Source: Glutamicibacter arilaitensis Re117
GTDB lineage: Bacteria; Actinomycetota; Actinomycetes; Actinomycetales; Micrococcaceae
Assembly (NCBI RefSeq): GCF_000197735.1
Contig: NC_014550.1
Span: 372,001 to 436,000, forward strand
Reading direction: 5' to 3'
Length of the DNA stretch: 64,000 nucleotides
Part shown: piece after piece, positions 50,211 to 59,952 of the stretch
Numbering within the stretch: position 1 is the first letter of the stretch
How the letters are laid out: every line of letters begins with the position of its first letter
Notes under the pieces: generated by a model
Told to the model about the DNA's origin: nothing
Seen by the model: only the letters and a program-made list of their open reading frames with translations
The model's database searches: none
Program-made: the position numbers and the translations under genes

Positions 50211-51167
50211 TCATTTCTCGGAGCGGTGCATCCGGCGATATTCGCTCGGCGTCATACCCACACACTGTTGGAATGCCTCATTGGCGCGGCTCCGACTCGC
50301 CCAACCAACCCTGCGGGCGGAGGCATCGATCGTCAAGTGAGTTTCACGCAGGAGGTGGGCCATCTCCTCGACCCGCAGCATCGTCAAATATGCCAACGGG
50401 GTCTTGCCGTAGGCCTCGGTGAACACGCGCGAGAGTTGTTTCGGGGATAGATGCACCCGAGCTGACAAGACATCCAGGGTCCAGTTCGTGGCGATGTCAC
50501 TGGCCAGAGTTGCGCGGGTTTGGTGGGCCTCATCTCTGGCCGGTGCGAAATTTCGGCACCTGGGTAGCGTCGGGCGGGAGTGAGCGCGCTGCGTGCGGCT
50601 TTGCCGTATCGGCGTGACCTTCACGAACGGAGTGACCACGTCAGCGATAGCGAACCACAGTGCCTGCATGCGATGGAAATGATGCGCGAATCCGCCATCG
50701 ATGCTGCGCGCGACGAGTTCGTCCAGCCACGGCATCAACATGCCGGTGCGGTCTTCGCCAAGCCGGAGCACTTGCGAGGGTTCGCTGTAGAGAGCCTTAG
50801 TGAACCGCTGCGCATCTAAGCGATCGTGCAGCAGCCAGGCGTGTTGCCAGAACACCTGGTCGATCACATAGTCAGTGTCGAGGTAGATCGTGGTGGCGGT
50901 GATGTGACCTTCCGGTTCACTGCCACAGAGCACGTTCGCGCCGAGCACCACGACGTCACCGGCCGTGACGATCCGTTGCCCGAACTCACTGAACAGTAGT
51001 GCGCTGCCGTCCCGCACTATGATGACTTTCACGCAGTCGTAGGCGATAGGCCCGATTGGGCGATGCAAGGTGCGAGTTCTCGCCAGAACCGGATGGAATC
51101 CATGAGCTGACTCGCCTTGCCTGAACTCATACTGCGCCTTGGCAGACCAGGAGCATGCTGGGTCCAT
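50211..51167 (-). CDS. AraC-family transcriptional regulator (downstream end of iron locus)
   Basis: A 318-residue regulator. The N-terminal part (about 1-140) is a cupin-like sensing domain, and the C-terminal 100 residues are an AraC HTH pair with LASDIATNWTLDVLSARVHLSPKQLSRVF and ASARRVGWASRSRANEAFQQCVG, ending TPSEYRR. The middle (HSRPTLPRCRNF) is basic and unstructured. As the last gene of the iron operon it probably regulates this locus with bound ferric siderophore as signal; that role is inferred by analogy with AraC-type siderophore regulators. Confidence 0.82.
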   Translation of the reverse strand: MDPACSWSAKAQYEFRQGESAHGFHPVLARTRTLHRPIGPIAYDCVKVIIVRDGSALLFSEFGQRIVTAGDVVVLGANVLCGSEPEGHITATTIYLDTDYVIDQVFWQHAWLLHDRLDAQRFTKALYSEPSQVLRLGEDRTGMLMPWLDELVARSIDGGFAHHFHRMQALWFAIADVVTPFVKVTPIRQSRTQRAHSRPTLPRCRNFAPARDEAHQTRATLASDIATNWTLDVLSARVHLSPKQLSRVFTEAYGKTPLAYLTMLRVEEMAHLLRETHLTIDASARRVGWASRSRANEAFQQCVGMTPSEYRRMHRSEK

Positions 51168-51171
51168 ACCA

Positions 51172-52533
51172 TCAAATACGCGCTTCGTCGTCGTGAACGG
51201 ACTCGGGGGTGACGGCCAGCCGCCTATTTGTGGGACTAAACGTCATCACCAGCACAGTCGCAATAGCGGTGGCAATCAGCGGAACGAGGGGCGATAGCGC
51301 ATACAAGGCAGTCGCGGCAGTGGGCGCAATGATGAACGTGAGCGCATTGGTGGCGGCGACGAGACCTGCCACGCTGCCTTGTTCTGAGGAACCAACTGCA
51401 AGCGACACCCCCGCAGCGACACCAGGGATGGCCATCCCAATGCCCACCCCTGTGATGAACATCGCCACCAGCACCGAGGAGGCACCCCAGTCTGGGACCA
51501 GGAATAGGATTCCGATGGCGCTGATGACAGCTCCGACACGGATATACCGAACTGGTTGCCACCGCAGGCGCGTCACAGCGATCGCCTGGCTGAGCAAAAG
51601 CCCCACCCCCGCGCATACGAATGCGATCCCCGTGACGAGCACTGCCTGTTCGGTGCCCAGGAATAACCGGTCCTGAACCAGGAACCCGACGAGGATCTGG
51701 ATGAAGCCCAAAGCGGTGTATAGGCCGAAAGAAACAATCAGATACGGCCGCACCCGCGAATCCGTTGCGGAGACCTTCCGGGGTGGTTTTTCTTGAACAG
51801 GTACGGAGGTGCGCTTCATCCAGATAGTGACTATGGCGAGAGTCAGCACTAAGAGGATCGGGACTGCCCACAGCGCGACGGGCAGAGAAAATCCGCCGAG
51901 CAGGCCACCGATGATGGCACCTGCGATAGATGATGCGCCGACACCCGCACCGATCGCGGCCATGCCACGCACTCGTTCGGTGGGGTCTGGGGTTATGGAG
52001 GCAACATAGGCTTGTGCGGTCGGGAGGACGGCCGCTTCGGAAAGACCGAACCACACCCCTCGGACCAGCAGTAGAACCACGAAAACGACCCCAGCGGAAG
52101 CAATCCCAAGAAAACGTGCGTGTGCGACAGCTGCGAAGACCACCATCGCCAGGGTCGCGCTACAGATCGTCGAGGTCAAGATCAGTCGTGCACCGACCCG
52201 TTGGGATAGCCGCCCCCAAAACGGGCTGGCGACGGCAACGCACAAAGCCGCAACCGATACCCCGACCCCGATCTGCCATTCAGGCATACCGATGACCCGT
52301 GACAACGGTGCGATCAGCGGGTTCATGACCGTCATCGCGGTATATGTCAAGAAGACCGTGACAAAGATGATCGGTATCTGGGATGCTGATCGCCCGCGGG
52401 TCTTCATTATGGAATCCGGTTCAGCCGAAACGACCGCGTCGTAACCTGCCGCGGAATCACGGTCTTCAGGTTTCTGCATATCCAGCTCACCATCCGCCCA
52501 TAACTTCAGCGAACTTTTCCGCGCACCATTCAC
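51172..52533 (-). CDS. MFS transporter in iron locus
   Basis: A 453-residue, 12-segment MFS protein. A 50-residue hydrophilic N-terminus precedes the first helix; shorter starts (for example at the Met of MKTRGRSAS) are possible. FWGRLSQRVGARL is the motif-A loop near 106, and ALWAVPILLVLTLAIV is in the central part. It lies 4 bases upstream of the AraC gene. The role could be export of the desferri-siderophore after iron release or of another solute. It is unrelated in detail to the second MFS of the locus (61038-62225). Confidence 0.78.
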   Translation of the reverse strand: MNGARKSSLKLWADGELDMQKPEDRDSAAGYDAVVSAEPDSIMKTRGRSASQIPIIFVTVFLTYTAMTVMNPLIAPLSRVIGMPEWQIGVGVSVAALCVAVASPFWGRLSQRVGARLILTSTICSATLAMVVFAAVAHARFLGIASAGVVFVVLLLVRGVWFGLSEAAVLPTAQAYVASITPDPTERVRGMAAIGAGVGASSIAGAIIGGLLGGFSLPVALWAVPILLVLTLAIVTIWMKRTSVPVQEKPPRKVSATDSRVRPYLIVSFGLYTALGFIQILVGFLVQDRLFLGTEQAVLVTGIAFVCAGVGLLLSQAIAVTRLRWQPVRYIRVGAVISAIGILFLVPDWGASSVLVAMFITGVGIGMAIPGVAAGVSLAVGSSEQGSVAGLVAATNALTFIIAPTAATALYALSPLVPLIATAIATVLVMTFSPTNRRLAVTPESVHDDEARI

Positions 52534-52557
52534 TGCGGCTCAACAGCGGAAGGGATT

Positions 52558-54144
52558 TCATTTATTTGTGCCACTGGACTCTCCGAGTGCTATGCGAATC
52601 GTCGGCTGCCAGGTTGTCTCGGCATCGCGGTGGGTGACGACGATCTTCGTGCATGGAAGCGCGCGGATCGCCTTGGCGATCTTCGCTTCCGTGGCGGTAT
52701 CGAGGGCGGAGGTCGCCTCGTCGAGAATGAGGATCGGTGCCTGCTTGAGGAGGGCTCGGGCGATCGCGACTCGTTGACGCTCACCGCCTGACAGTGCGTT
52801 TCCGTGGTGGCCTACTGATTGCTGAATCCCGAGCGGTGATTGTTCGATGACTTGACCGAGTGCGGCTTGTTTTGCCGCATGGATGATCTCTTCATCGGTG
52901 GCCGATGGGTCGCCGAGACGGATGTTGTCGGCCAGTGTTCCGTCGAACACGACGGGATCCTGCGGCACGTAGCCGATCTGTTTCGCGAGATCTTCGTATC
53001 GCATGTCTGTGAGGTCGACCCCGCCGAGTTCGATACGCCCATTGTCAGGATCATCGAACCGCATCAGCAGGGAAAGCAGGGTGCTCTTGCCGCTTCCGGT
53101 CGGACCAGTGATGATCGTCGTAGAGCCCTCGGGCACCTCGGTAGAGACCCCTTGCAGCACGGTAATGTGCGAGACATCATTCACTGTCATCGCATGGCCG
53201 ACGCTCTGGACAGATTTGGTCGGCTCGGGTAAGACCGGGGCCGAGAGCACCGCACGGTACCGGTTGATCGTGGTGCGCAATTCGTTGATCGAGACCCCCG
53301 CCAGGGCGAGAGCATCCAAAGGTGCAGATGCACGGGCGGTGAGGATGATGAGCGCCAGTGCGGTAGCCGGGTTCTCCATGGCTGTGGACGCGATGAAGAG
53401 GAGGAGACCAGCGAGCGGCAGAATGCTCGCGAGACTAGAAACGAAGGTCGCGGGAGTCGATACTTGATTCGTACGCGCGAGCGCAGCCTCATGCGTGTCC
53501 CATGTGTCTTCCAGGCGTGACACCGCACGATCTGGCCCTGCGGCGGTCCGCAACAGTTCGAGATGATCGATGAATTCCAGGGATGCCTCCGTTGCGGCCT
53601 GCTCGACAGTGTTTCGGCCTGCGTCTGCACGGCTGAGGGCCCGTTGAGCGAACAGCTGCGCGACGAACGCGATGATCACAAGGCCTGCCACCAGAAGCAT
53701 GGTGAGAGGGCCAGCGACGATCGCGATACCGACAAGCAAGAGAAGCGGGATGAGCGGCGAGAGAATGAACGTCTGCAGCTGATGGGCGGGAACGCTCATC
53801 AGGGCGGGGATTGATTGTCCGGCGACCGTGCCGACAAGAGTTCGGTTCTTCTCGGTGAACCACGAGAGTTTGGCGTGGGAGAAGGCCGCGCCAACTCCTT
53901 GGAAGAGATCTCCGGCCAGCCTTGCCCCGGTGAGGTAGCCGCTGCGCGAGACGAGCACGGTGATAAACAGGGCGACGGCCGCAGTCGCGATCACCATTCC
54001 CGGTGGCTGGTGCTTTGCGATCGCAAGGGCGAGCACGGTGTAGGCCGTCGCCTCGGCCAGCGCGACGAGTGCCCAGCCAAGTGATATGAGTACCAGTCTG
54101 CGGCGAGCCGCTGCAGGAAGGGTCTGGGTGTGCTGCGTGTTCAT
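52558..54144 (-). CDS. ABC transporter with fused membrane and ATPase domains, IrtB/YbtQ-like
   Basis: A 528-residue half transporter of exporter fold. Six membrane helices occupy about 15-290. The ATPase domain has Walker A GPTGSGKST (about 346-354), signature LSGGERQRV near 449-457 and Walker B ILILDEATSALD near 471-482. The IrtAB and YbtPQ pairs share this architecture yet import ferric siderophores. Its pairing by a four-base overlap with the gene at 54141-55748, within a siderophore locus, supports import as a heterodimer. Export of siderophore is the alternative. Confidence 0.82.
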   Translation of the reverse strand: MNTQHTQTLPAAARRRLVLISLGWALVALAEATAYTVLALAIAKHQPPGMVIATAAVALFITVLVSRSGYLTGARLAGDLFQGVGAAFSHAKLSWFTEKNRTLVGTVAGQSIPALMSVPAHQLQTFILSPLIPLLLLVGIAIVAGPLTMLLVAGLVIIAFVAQLFAQRALSRADAGRNTVEQAATEASLEFIDHLELLRTAAGPDRAVSRLEDTWDTHEAALARTNQVSTPATFVSSLASILPLAGLLLFIASTAMENPATALALIILTARASAPLDALALAGVSINELRTTINRYRAVLSAPVLPEPTKSVQSVGHAMTVNDVSHITVLQGVSTEVPEGSTTIITGPTGSGKSTLLSLLMRFDDPDNGRIELGGVDLTDMRYEDLAKQIGYVPQDPVVFDGTLADNIRLGDPSATDEEIIHAAKQAALGQVIEQSPLGIQQSVGHHGNALSGGERQRVAIARALLKQAPILILDEATSALDTATEAKIAKAIRALPCTKIVVTHRDAETTWQPTIRIALGESSGTNK

Positions 54145-55748
54145 CGGGTTCCTCCGGCTACCGTGACCGAGTTGCCGGTGAGCTTGAGCTGTGCTGTGGC
54201 GCCCTCGGCCAGTCCATGATCGTGGGTGACAATCAAGAGCGTCTTCGATTCCTCCATGACGAATGTGTGTAGCTCGCTGACGAGCCGCCCGCTCGTGTCC
54301 TTATCCAGCGCGCTGGTGGGTTCATCGAGCAGGATCACACGGGCATCGGTGAGGAACGCGCGGGCGAGTCCGACTCGTTGACGTTCACCGCCCGACAGGG
54401 TGGTCGTCGCGGTATCCAGGGGGAGGTCGAGTTGCGCACGTCGAAGCGCGGTGCTGATCTCATCATCGGTGGCCTCTGGGGTCGAGAGCGCGATATTTTC
54501 GCGGATCGTCCCGGAGAGCACATCCCCACCTTGTGGAATGAGTAACACCGAGTCGGGTGACGTCTTCTCGCTGTTCGTCTCCCTGTGGGGGTACCGGATC
54601 ACGCCGCTTTCGAGCGTTTCCAGCCCGGCAATAGTACGTAGCAGCGTGGTCTTGCCGCTGCCACTGGGGCCGGTTATCGCGGTGACTAATCCTGGTGAGA
54701 ATGTGTGGGAAAGACTGTGGATGAGTGTGCGGTCGTCCTGACCGATCCGCACGTCGACGAGTTCAAGTCCAGGGTCGTCACTGTGATCGGTTGATCCCGT
54801 GACGGTCGGTTCGCGGAGTACCGCTGCGATGCGTTCGGCCGCGGCGCTGCCCGCTCGTACATAGTCCAGGCCATGCCCAAGGCGCAGCGCCGGGGTGACC
54901 ACGGCGAGCCCGAACAGCAGCATGGCGGCGAGCACTGCCGGCTCTTGGTCGTAGCCGATGGCGTAGGCGATCGCATAGGTTGCGACGGCCTGGAGCAGCG
55001 CCACCGCTACGGAAGAGAGTGTCGCGACCCGTCGCACCCAGGCGACCATGTTCTCGGTGAACCGGCGTGCTGCGTCGGCATAGTTGGCGGTTGCCCCGGC
55101 CTGTGCGCTGTAAATGCGGGACACGCGAATGCCGCGTGCGTAGTCGTCGACAGCGGTCCTGATGTCCGTCATCACACGGACCGTTTCGGTTCCGTGTTTC
55201 GCTGAGCTTCGCGGCACGATGAACAGATAGTAGGCTGCGGCCAGCAGGCCAGGGATCAGCGCAATCAGGGTAAGGGGACCCGCCACTGCGACCAGCAGAG
55301 TTACTGTCGCGAGGGGCACCACCGCAAGGGTCGCGATTTCCGCGGGCAGATGTGCGACGGTGTGGTGTAGCGCGGCAATGTCTTCGCCTACCAGACGACG
55401 CAGCGCGTCAGCGCCATACCGTGAGACCGTGCTCATCGGCATGTGCGCGAGATGGCGAGCGGTATCGCGCCGTAGCCGTGCGGAGAATCTTGCCTCCCCG
55501 TGATGTGCGAGCCACGACGAGACGGACAGGAGCAGGCCTCCAATGAGCCAGCAGACACACGCCGAAATCGCATGCGTCAGTGTCACCGCAGCGACGACCT
55601 GCACGGTGAACCATAAGGCTCCGACCATCGTGAGGCCACCAAGCGCGGCGGCGGTAACCGCTGCTGTAAGCACAGGGATCGCGGGGCGCAGTGCGGCCGC
55701 AATGGGTGAGGCCGGTGCGGCCGCAGGGTCATTGTTGAGTGCGGGCAC
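54141..55748 (-). CDS. ABC transporter with fused membrane and ATPase domains, IrtA/YbtP-like
   Basis: A 535-residue partner of the preceding half transporter. Membrane helices cover about 20-310. Walker A GPSGSGKTT is near 373-381, signature LSGGERQRVG near 460 and Walker B VILLDEPTSALD near 482. Unlike mycobacterial IrtA it carries no N-terminal siderophore-interacting (FAD) domain; that activity is encoded separately at 62316-63137. Its GTG/ATG start overlaps the FepC-like gene at one base (55748). Confidence 0.82.
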   Translation of the reverse strand: MPALNNDPAAAPASPIAAALRPAIPVLTAAVTAAALGGLTMVGALWFTVQVVAAVTLTHAISACVCWLIGGLLLSVSSWLAHHGEARFSARLRRDTARHLAHMPMSTVSRYGADALRRLVGEDIAALHHTVAHLPAEIATLAVVPLATVTLLVAVAGPLTLIALIPGLLAAAYYLFIVPRSSAKHGTETVRVMTDIRTAVDDYARGIRVSRIYSAQAGATANYADAARRFTENMVAWVRRVATLSSVAVALLQAVATYAIAYAIGYDQEPAVLAAMLLFGLAVVTPALRLGHGLDYVRAGSAAAERIAAVLREPTVTGSTDHSDDPGLELVDVRIGQDDRTLIHSLSHTFSPGLVTAITGPSGSGKTTLLRTIAGLETLESGVIRYPHRETNSEKTSPDSVLLIPQGGDVLSGTIRENIALSTPEATDDEISTALRRAQLDLPLDTATTTLSGGERQRVGLARAFLTDARVILLDEPTSALDKDTSGRLVSELHTFVMEESKTLLIVTHDHGLAEGATAQLKLTGNSVTVAGGTR

Positions 55749-56632
55749 TATTCGGTGCCTCCTTCCTTGATCGGAGTTTCCTTGTTCCGATGCCGGTCTC
55801 GTCCGAGCGGCACCACCTGCGGGGTTCCTGCGACGGGATCAGGAACGACGAGACAGCGCAGACCGAACACCTGCTCGACCAGGTCGGAGGTCAGTACCTC
55901 AGCCGGTGGGCCCTCGGCGACGACACCTCCGTCCTTCATCGCGACGAGATGCGTTGCGTAGCGGGCAGCCTGGTTGAGGTCGTGAAGAACGGCGACAAGG
56001 GTGTGCCCGGCAAGGTGGAGGTCGGTGAATAGTTCCATCAGCTCGATCTGATGGGTCAGGTCAAGGAACGTCGTCGGCTCGTCCAGCAACAGGATTTCGG
56101 TCTGCTGTGCCAGCGCCATCGCGACCCAGACTCGCTGTCGTTGCCCGCCGGAGAGTTCGTCGACGAGCCGGTCTGAGAGTTCATGGATGCCAGTTGCTGC
56201 CATCGCGGTAGAGACCGCCTGCTCATCGTCCGGTGTCCACTGTCGGATCAGTTTCTGGTACGGATACCGGCCGCGAGCGACCAGATCAGCGACTCTGATC
56301 CCATCGGGAGCGAGCGAGGTCTGCGGTAGCAGTCCCAACTTGCGCGCAACCTCTTTGGCCTTGTAGGAATGGATGTCTTGTCCGTCAAGTACCACCCGCC
56401 CTGATCCTGGTTTCAGGAGCCTGGATAGCCCGCGCAGAAGGGTCGACTTGCCGCATGCATTCGGCCCGACGATCACGGTGAAAGACTCATCGGGAATCGA
56501 CACCGACAGGTTCTCGTTGATGACGCGCTTGTCATAGCCGATCGTGGCATTCACCGTCCACAGTCGACTTGTCGGTACGGTCAACTCGGCGGTGTTAGCA
56601 GTGGCGAGGGGGTGAGTGTCCACTCGTGTCAT
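55748..56632 (-). CDS. Ferric-siderophore ABC transporter ATP-binding protein (FepC/FecE type)
   Basis: A 294-residue ATPase. Walker A GPNACGKST (about 56-64), signature LSGGQRQRV (about 160) and Walker B ILLLDEPTTFLDL (about 178) match the Fe-siderophore class, where ACGKST and TTFLD are typical. The switch His follows in VLHDLNQAARYA. It would energise the FepD/FepG-like permease pair encoded just upstream. The start overlaps the permease gene by four bases. The N-terminal 25 residues are a variable extension. Confidence 0.9.
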   Translation of the reverse strand: MTRVDTHPLATANTAELTVPTSRLWTVNATIGYDKRVINENLSVSIPDESFTVIVGPNACGKSTLLRGLSRLLKPGSGRVVLDGQDIHSYKAKEVARKLGLLPQTSLAPDGIRVADLVARGRYPYQKLIRQWTPDDEQAVSTAMAATGIHELSDRLVDELSGGQRQRVWVAMALAQQTEILLLDEPTTFLDLTHQIELMELFTDLHLAGHTLVAVLHDLNQAARYATHLVAMKDGGVVAEGPPAEVLTSDLVEQVFGLRCLVVPDPVAGTPQVVPLGRDRHRNKETPIKEGGTE

Positions 56633-57708
56633 ATGCTTCTCCTTGTTTCACGAATAAGGAGCCAGATTAGGTAGAGACCACCCAGGCTCACGGTGATGAG
56701 GCCAACCGGAACAGGCCGGTAGACCTGCGCGATCACGAGCGACAGCAACTGCGCGAGAGACAAGAGCGCGGCTCCCATGAACGCGGACGCAGCCACGGTT
56801 ACCCCGGGTGTCCGTGTCAATCGCCTCGCGAGCTGTGGCGCGGACAGTGCGACGAACCCGATCGGACCGGCAGCAGCTGTCACCAACGCGGTCGTCGCAA
56901 CTCCCAGGATCAGCAGCAGCGGGCGAGCAACGGAAGCGTTCACCCCCTGAGCGAGTGCCGCGTCGTCACCAAGTTCCAGTTGTCGCAGAGCGGGAGCCAA
57001 CATCGTCACTCCGATGAAGACAATCAGGCCCCCGATGATGACGGGGACAAGCGAGTGCCATCCGACGCGACTGAGCGACCCGGCCGCCCAGAAACCGACG
57101 CTCATCGCATCGGTGATCTCGGCGCGAGTGATGAGGTACGCGTTGATCGATCCCAGCATCGCGGAAACTCCGATGCCGACGATGATGAGGCGGAAACCCT
57201 GCACGCCTCCTCGATAGGAGAGCAGATACACCACGATTGCGGTGAGCAGCCCGCCGACCAGAGCTGCTGCGGCGATGTACCAGTACTGATTCGCGCCGAT
57301 GACAAGGATTGTGAGCACCACGGCCGTGTACGATCCTGCGTCGAAGCCGATTACATCCGGAGATCCCAGGGGGTTGCGGGTCAGCGATTGGAAGATTGCA
57401 CCGCCGATCCCCAGTAGCGCTCCGAACAGGATTGCCGCGATCGCGATGGGCAGACGCCATTCCGTCACGATCAGGCGATGGAAGTCATCGCCCTGGCCGA
57501 AGAGCGACTGGACAACCTGGGCAGTTGTCAGTGGATAGTCACCGATTCCGAGGGACATCACCGCAACGGTCACCGCAACTACGGCGAGGATCGAGTTGAT
57601 CGCAATGCTCCGTGCGCTGAATCTCAGCGCGACGGCGCGCTGAGTACGGATTGTGCGGTTCCGGTAACCGAAATCGATCTGTCGTGGGATTTGAATAGTG
57701 GATTTCAT
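56629..57708 (-). CDS. Ferric-siderophore ABC permease (FepG/FecD type)
   Basis: A 359-residue FecCD-family permease with about ten membrane helices. The family blocks WRLPIAIAAILFGALLGIGGAIFQ, TRNPLGSPDVIGFDAG and AAGPIGFVALSAPQLAR are all present. It should pair with the product of the adjacent gene as a heterodimeric channel. ATG 57708 is used; the longer frame to 57876 runs through the end of that gene. It overlaps the neighbouring genes on both sides by four bases. Confidence 0.9.
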   Translation of the reverse strand: MKSTIQIPRQIDFGYRNRTIRTQRAVALRFSARSIAINSILAVVAVTVAVMSLGIGDYPLTTAQVVQSLFGQGDDFHRLIVTEWRLPIAIAAILFGALLGIGGAIFQSLTRNPLGSPDVIGFDAGSYTAVVLTILVIGANQYWYIAAAALVGGLLTAIVVYLLSYRGGVQGFRLIIVGIGVSAMLGSINAYLITRAEITDAMSVGFWAAGSLSRVGWHSLVPVIIGGLIVFIGVTMLAPALRQLELGDDAALAQGVNASVARPLLLILGVATTALVTAAAGPIGFVALSAPQLARRLTRTPGVTVAASAFMGAALLSLAQLLSLVIAQVYRPVPVGLITVSLGGLYLIWLLIRETRRSI

Positions 57709-58763
57709 AGCCCGGATGCCTTTCGCCGGCGCACAAGTGCGATGAGGACGGGGGCACCGATGAGTGCGGTGAGCACGCCGGCCTCGATCTCGCCGGGGCG
57801 GGTGATCACTCGTCCCAGCACGTCTGCGATGAGCACGATGGAGGGTGCCGCGAGGGCGGTGTAGGCGATGATCCATCGCTGGTCGGGTCCGGTGAACCAG
57901 CGCACGATGTGCGGGACCATGAGACCTACGAACGCGATACCTCCGGTGAGCGCTGTTCCGCCACCTGCGAGGAGCGTCACGGCAATGATCCCCAAAATAC
58001 GAGTGCGGGTGACGCTTGCTCCGAGTGCGGTCGCTTGGTCGTCTCCCAGCGCGACCGCGTTCAAGGAGCTGCTGATCAGTGCGGCTAACAGGATTCCTAC
58101 CGCCAGAAACGGGGCAACCGAAGCGGTGTCATCGAGTGAGGCGCGCGAGAGGGAACCCAACCCCCAAGCCCGGAAGGAACGGAACGTCTCCTGATCCATC
58201 AGTGTCAGAAACGTTGAGAAAGCTGAGAGGACAGCGGCAAGTGCGATGCCTGCGAGCACGAGTGTGACGGGAGATGAGGCGCCTCGTCCCGCTGACCCGA
58301 TCAGGTAGACGAGCACCGTGGCAAGGATCGCACCGATGAACGAAAACCAGATGTACCCGGTGATTCCTCCGACTCCGAACAACGTCACGCCAACGACAAT
58401 GGCGAACCCCGCTCCGGCATTTACGCCGAGAATACCGGGATCGGCAAGCGGGTTGCGTGTGATCGCCTGGATGAGCGCGCCCGAAACACCGAATGCCACA
58501 CCAGCAGCAATCCCCACAACCGTGCGAGGTACTCGTAATGTCCAGACAATGGAGCTTGCCTCGGAGCTATCTGGGGAGAGTACGACCCGCCAGATCTCGC
58601 TGATGGGTAACGGGTTCGCGCCGAATGACAGGCTTGCTGCCAGAACCACCACAAGCAACGCGAGCAGCACAATCACACCCGATATTCGACGGTTGCTTGT
58701 TGGGAGGTGCCCTTCTCCCAGCGCACTGCACGCCTCGCGCGCACCTACTAACGAAACAGTCAT
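57705..58763 (-). CDS. Ferric-siderophore ABC permease (FepD/FecC type)
   Basis: A 352-residue FecCD permease with about ten helices. WTLRVPRTVVGIAAGVAFG, TRNPLADPGILGVNAGAGFA and LTGGIAFVGLMVPHIVRW are the family blocks. ATG 58763 is selected; in-frame sequence beyond it contains the intercistronic hairpin and is not protein-like. It is separated from the binding-protein gene by 80 bases holding a strong stem-loop, the only sizeable gap within this part of the operon. Confidence 0.9.
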   Translation of the reverse strand: MTVSLVGAREACSALGEGHLPTSNRRISGVIVLLALLVVVLAASLSFGANPLPISEIWRVVLSPDSSEASSIVWTLRVPRTVVGIAAGVAFGVSGALIQAITRNPLADPGILGVNAGAGFAIVVGVTLFGVGGITGYIWFSFIGAILATVLVYLIGSAGRGASSPVTLVLAGIALAAVLSAFSTFLTLMDQETFRSFRAWGLGSLSRASLDDTASVAPFLAVGILLAALISSSLNAVALGDDQATALGASVTRTRILGIIAVTLLAGGGTALTGGIAFVGLMVPHIVRWFTGPDQRWIIAYTALAAPSIVLIADVLGRVITRPGEIEAGVLTALIGAPVLIALVRRRKASGL

Positions 58764-58786
58764 GACCGATCTTTCGTGTTGTTCAG

Positions 58787-58830
58787 CTATCGCGGCACCA
58801 CGGACTGCTAGACCCGTGGTGCCGCGATAG
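58787..58830 (-). promoter_or_regulatory. Strong intercistronic hairpin between binding-protein and permease genes
   Basis: CTATCGCGGCACCACG (58787-58802) pairs perfectly with 58815-58830 around a 12-base loop. There is no T-run after it on the minus strand, so it more likely stabilises the upstream mRNA or partly terminates than fully terminates. The effect would be more binding protein than permease. Confidence 0.7.
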
Positions 58831-58843
58831 TCCGTGACCCGAG

Positions 58844-59908
58844 TTAGAACACGTCCGCAATCTGGGGAACGACGCGTTCGACCGCCCAAGCATTGCCGAT
58901 GGGTCCGCCGCTGGTGATTGCCCACAAGAGATCGCCGCCGTCGTCAGTTTTCGGCGGCAGCTGGACAAACTGACCGGACGATACCGCTCCCAGGTTTTGG
59001 AACAGGTCGCGACCTGTCAACTCCTGCATTTCGGCTTCGCTCGCGGCTGCGCTCTGTCCAAGGATGAGGACGTCGGCGTCAATCTTCGATAGAAGTTCAT
59101 CACTAACCTTGGTATCCGTCACGAATTCCGTGGCGTTCGGGTTCTCGCTGAAACCGAGGTCGGCCAGGAATGCAGCGGGCGCGGAGCCAGGCTGTGAGAA
59201 GTACTGCAGTCCGTTTGTTGGGCCGTAGTAGATCGCCCAGGTCGCGGTGAGCCCGTCGAACTCGGGATGATCTGCACGCACTTGCGCGAAGCGTTCATCG
59301 TGTTCCGCAATGACAGCTTCGGCCGCGCCGCTAAGGTCTAGCGTCTCACCTAGGACGCGGATCGAGTCCTGCCAGGGAATGATGCGTTGAGACGATTCCG
59401 GGCTTGTCACCACCGGGGCTATCTTGGAGAGTTGCTGGTAGTAGTCACGCAGTTCGCCGTAACCGGGCACCCAGCCTACGGTGACGATGAGGTCGGGGTT
59501 GCTCGCTGCGATGGCCTCGATGGGGATGTCTTCGCCCATCATGAACTCGTAGGTGTCCAGCTCGGCTGACCCATGCTCTTCGAGGTAGCCGCCCTCGCTT
59601 ACGAAGTTCGAGGTCAACACAGGCGTGACCCCTAAGGAAAGCAGCAACTCGGTGTCGATCGCGTTCGGGACGATCGCTGCGATCCGCTCAGGGCGCTCCT
59701 CGAGGATCGTCTCTCCGTACGGTGATTCGAGCGTCAGAGGGTAACTGGTCTTGCCTTCAGCGGCAGGGAGCAGGCTTGATTCGCTTGCGCCGGGCTCTTC
59801 AGGACTGCCGTTGGAGTCCGGACTGGTAGAACAGCCCGCGATGAGCAGTATTGTCGCAAGGGTCGCCCCGATACTGGCAATGACGCGGGAGCGTCTGGTC
59901 TTCTTCAT
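58844..59908 (-). CDS. Siderophore-binding lipoprotein 1
   Basis: A 354-residue lipoprotein. The signal peptide ends in LIAGC (Cys near 26). A short Ser/Pro/Glu linker leads to a type III substrate-binding fold, with RPERIAAIVPNAIDTELLLSLGV at about 75-97 and DADVLILGQSAA near 280. It would capture ferric siderophore at the cell surface and hand it to the FepDG-like permease. It is clearly paralogous to lipoprotein 2 immediately upstream. Confidence 0.9.
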   Translation of the reverse strand: MKKTRRSRVIASIGATLATILLIAGCSTSPDSNGSPEEPGASESSLLPAAEGKTSYPLTLESPYGETILEERPERIAAIVPNAIDTELLLSLGVTPVLTSNFVSEGGYLEEHGSAELDTYEFMMGEDIPIEAIAASNPDLIVTVGWVPGYGELRDYYQQLSKIAPVVTSPESSQRIIPWQDSIRVLGETLDLSGAAEAVIAEHDERFAQVRADHPEFDGLTATWAIYYGPTNGLQYFSQPGSAPAAFLADLGFSENPNATEFVTDTKVSDELLSKIDADVLILGQSAAASEAEMQELTGRDLFQNLGAVSSGQFVQLPPKTDDGGDLLWAITSGGPIGNAWAVERVVPQIADVF

Positions 59909-59952
59909 TCGTGTTCGCCTTTCTATAGTTCGGAATGTTCATTGGTGGGTGG

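Noticed and set aside
48954..50450. 498-codon rightward frame antisense to the ArdC-like gene
   Set aside because: Long antisense frames are expected in GC-rich coding DNA. The minus-strand reading has HExxH and ArdC-like features, while the plus reading is Arg/His-rich with no recognisable domain.
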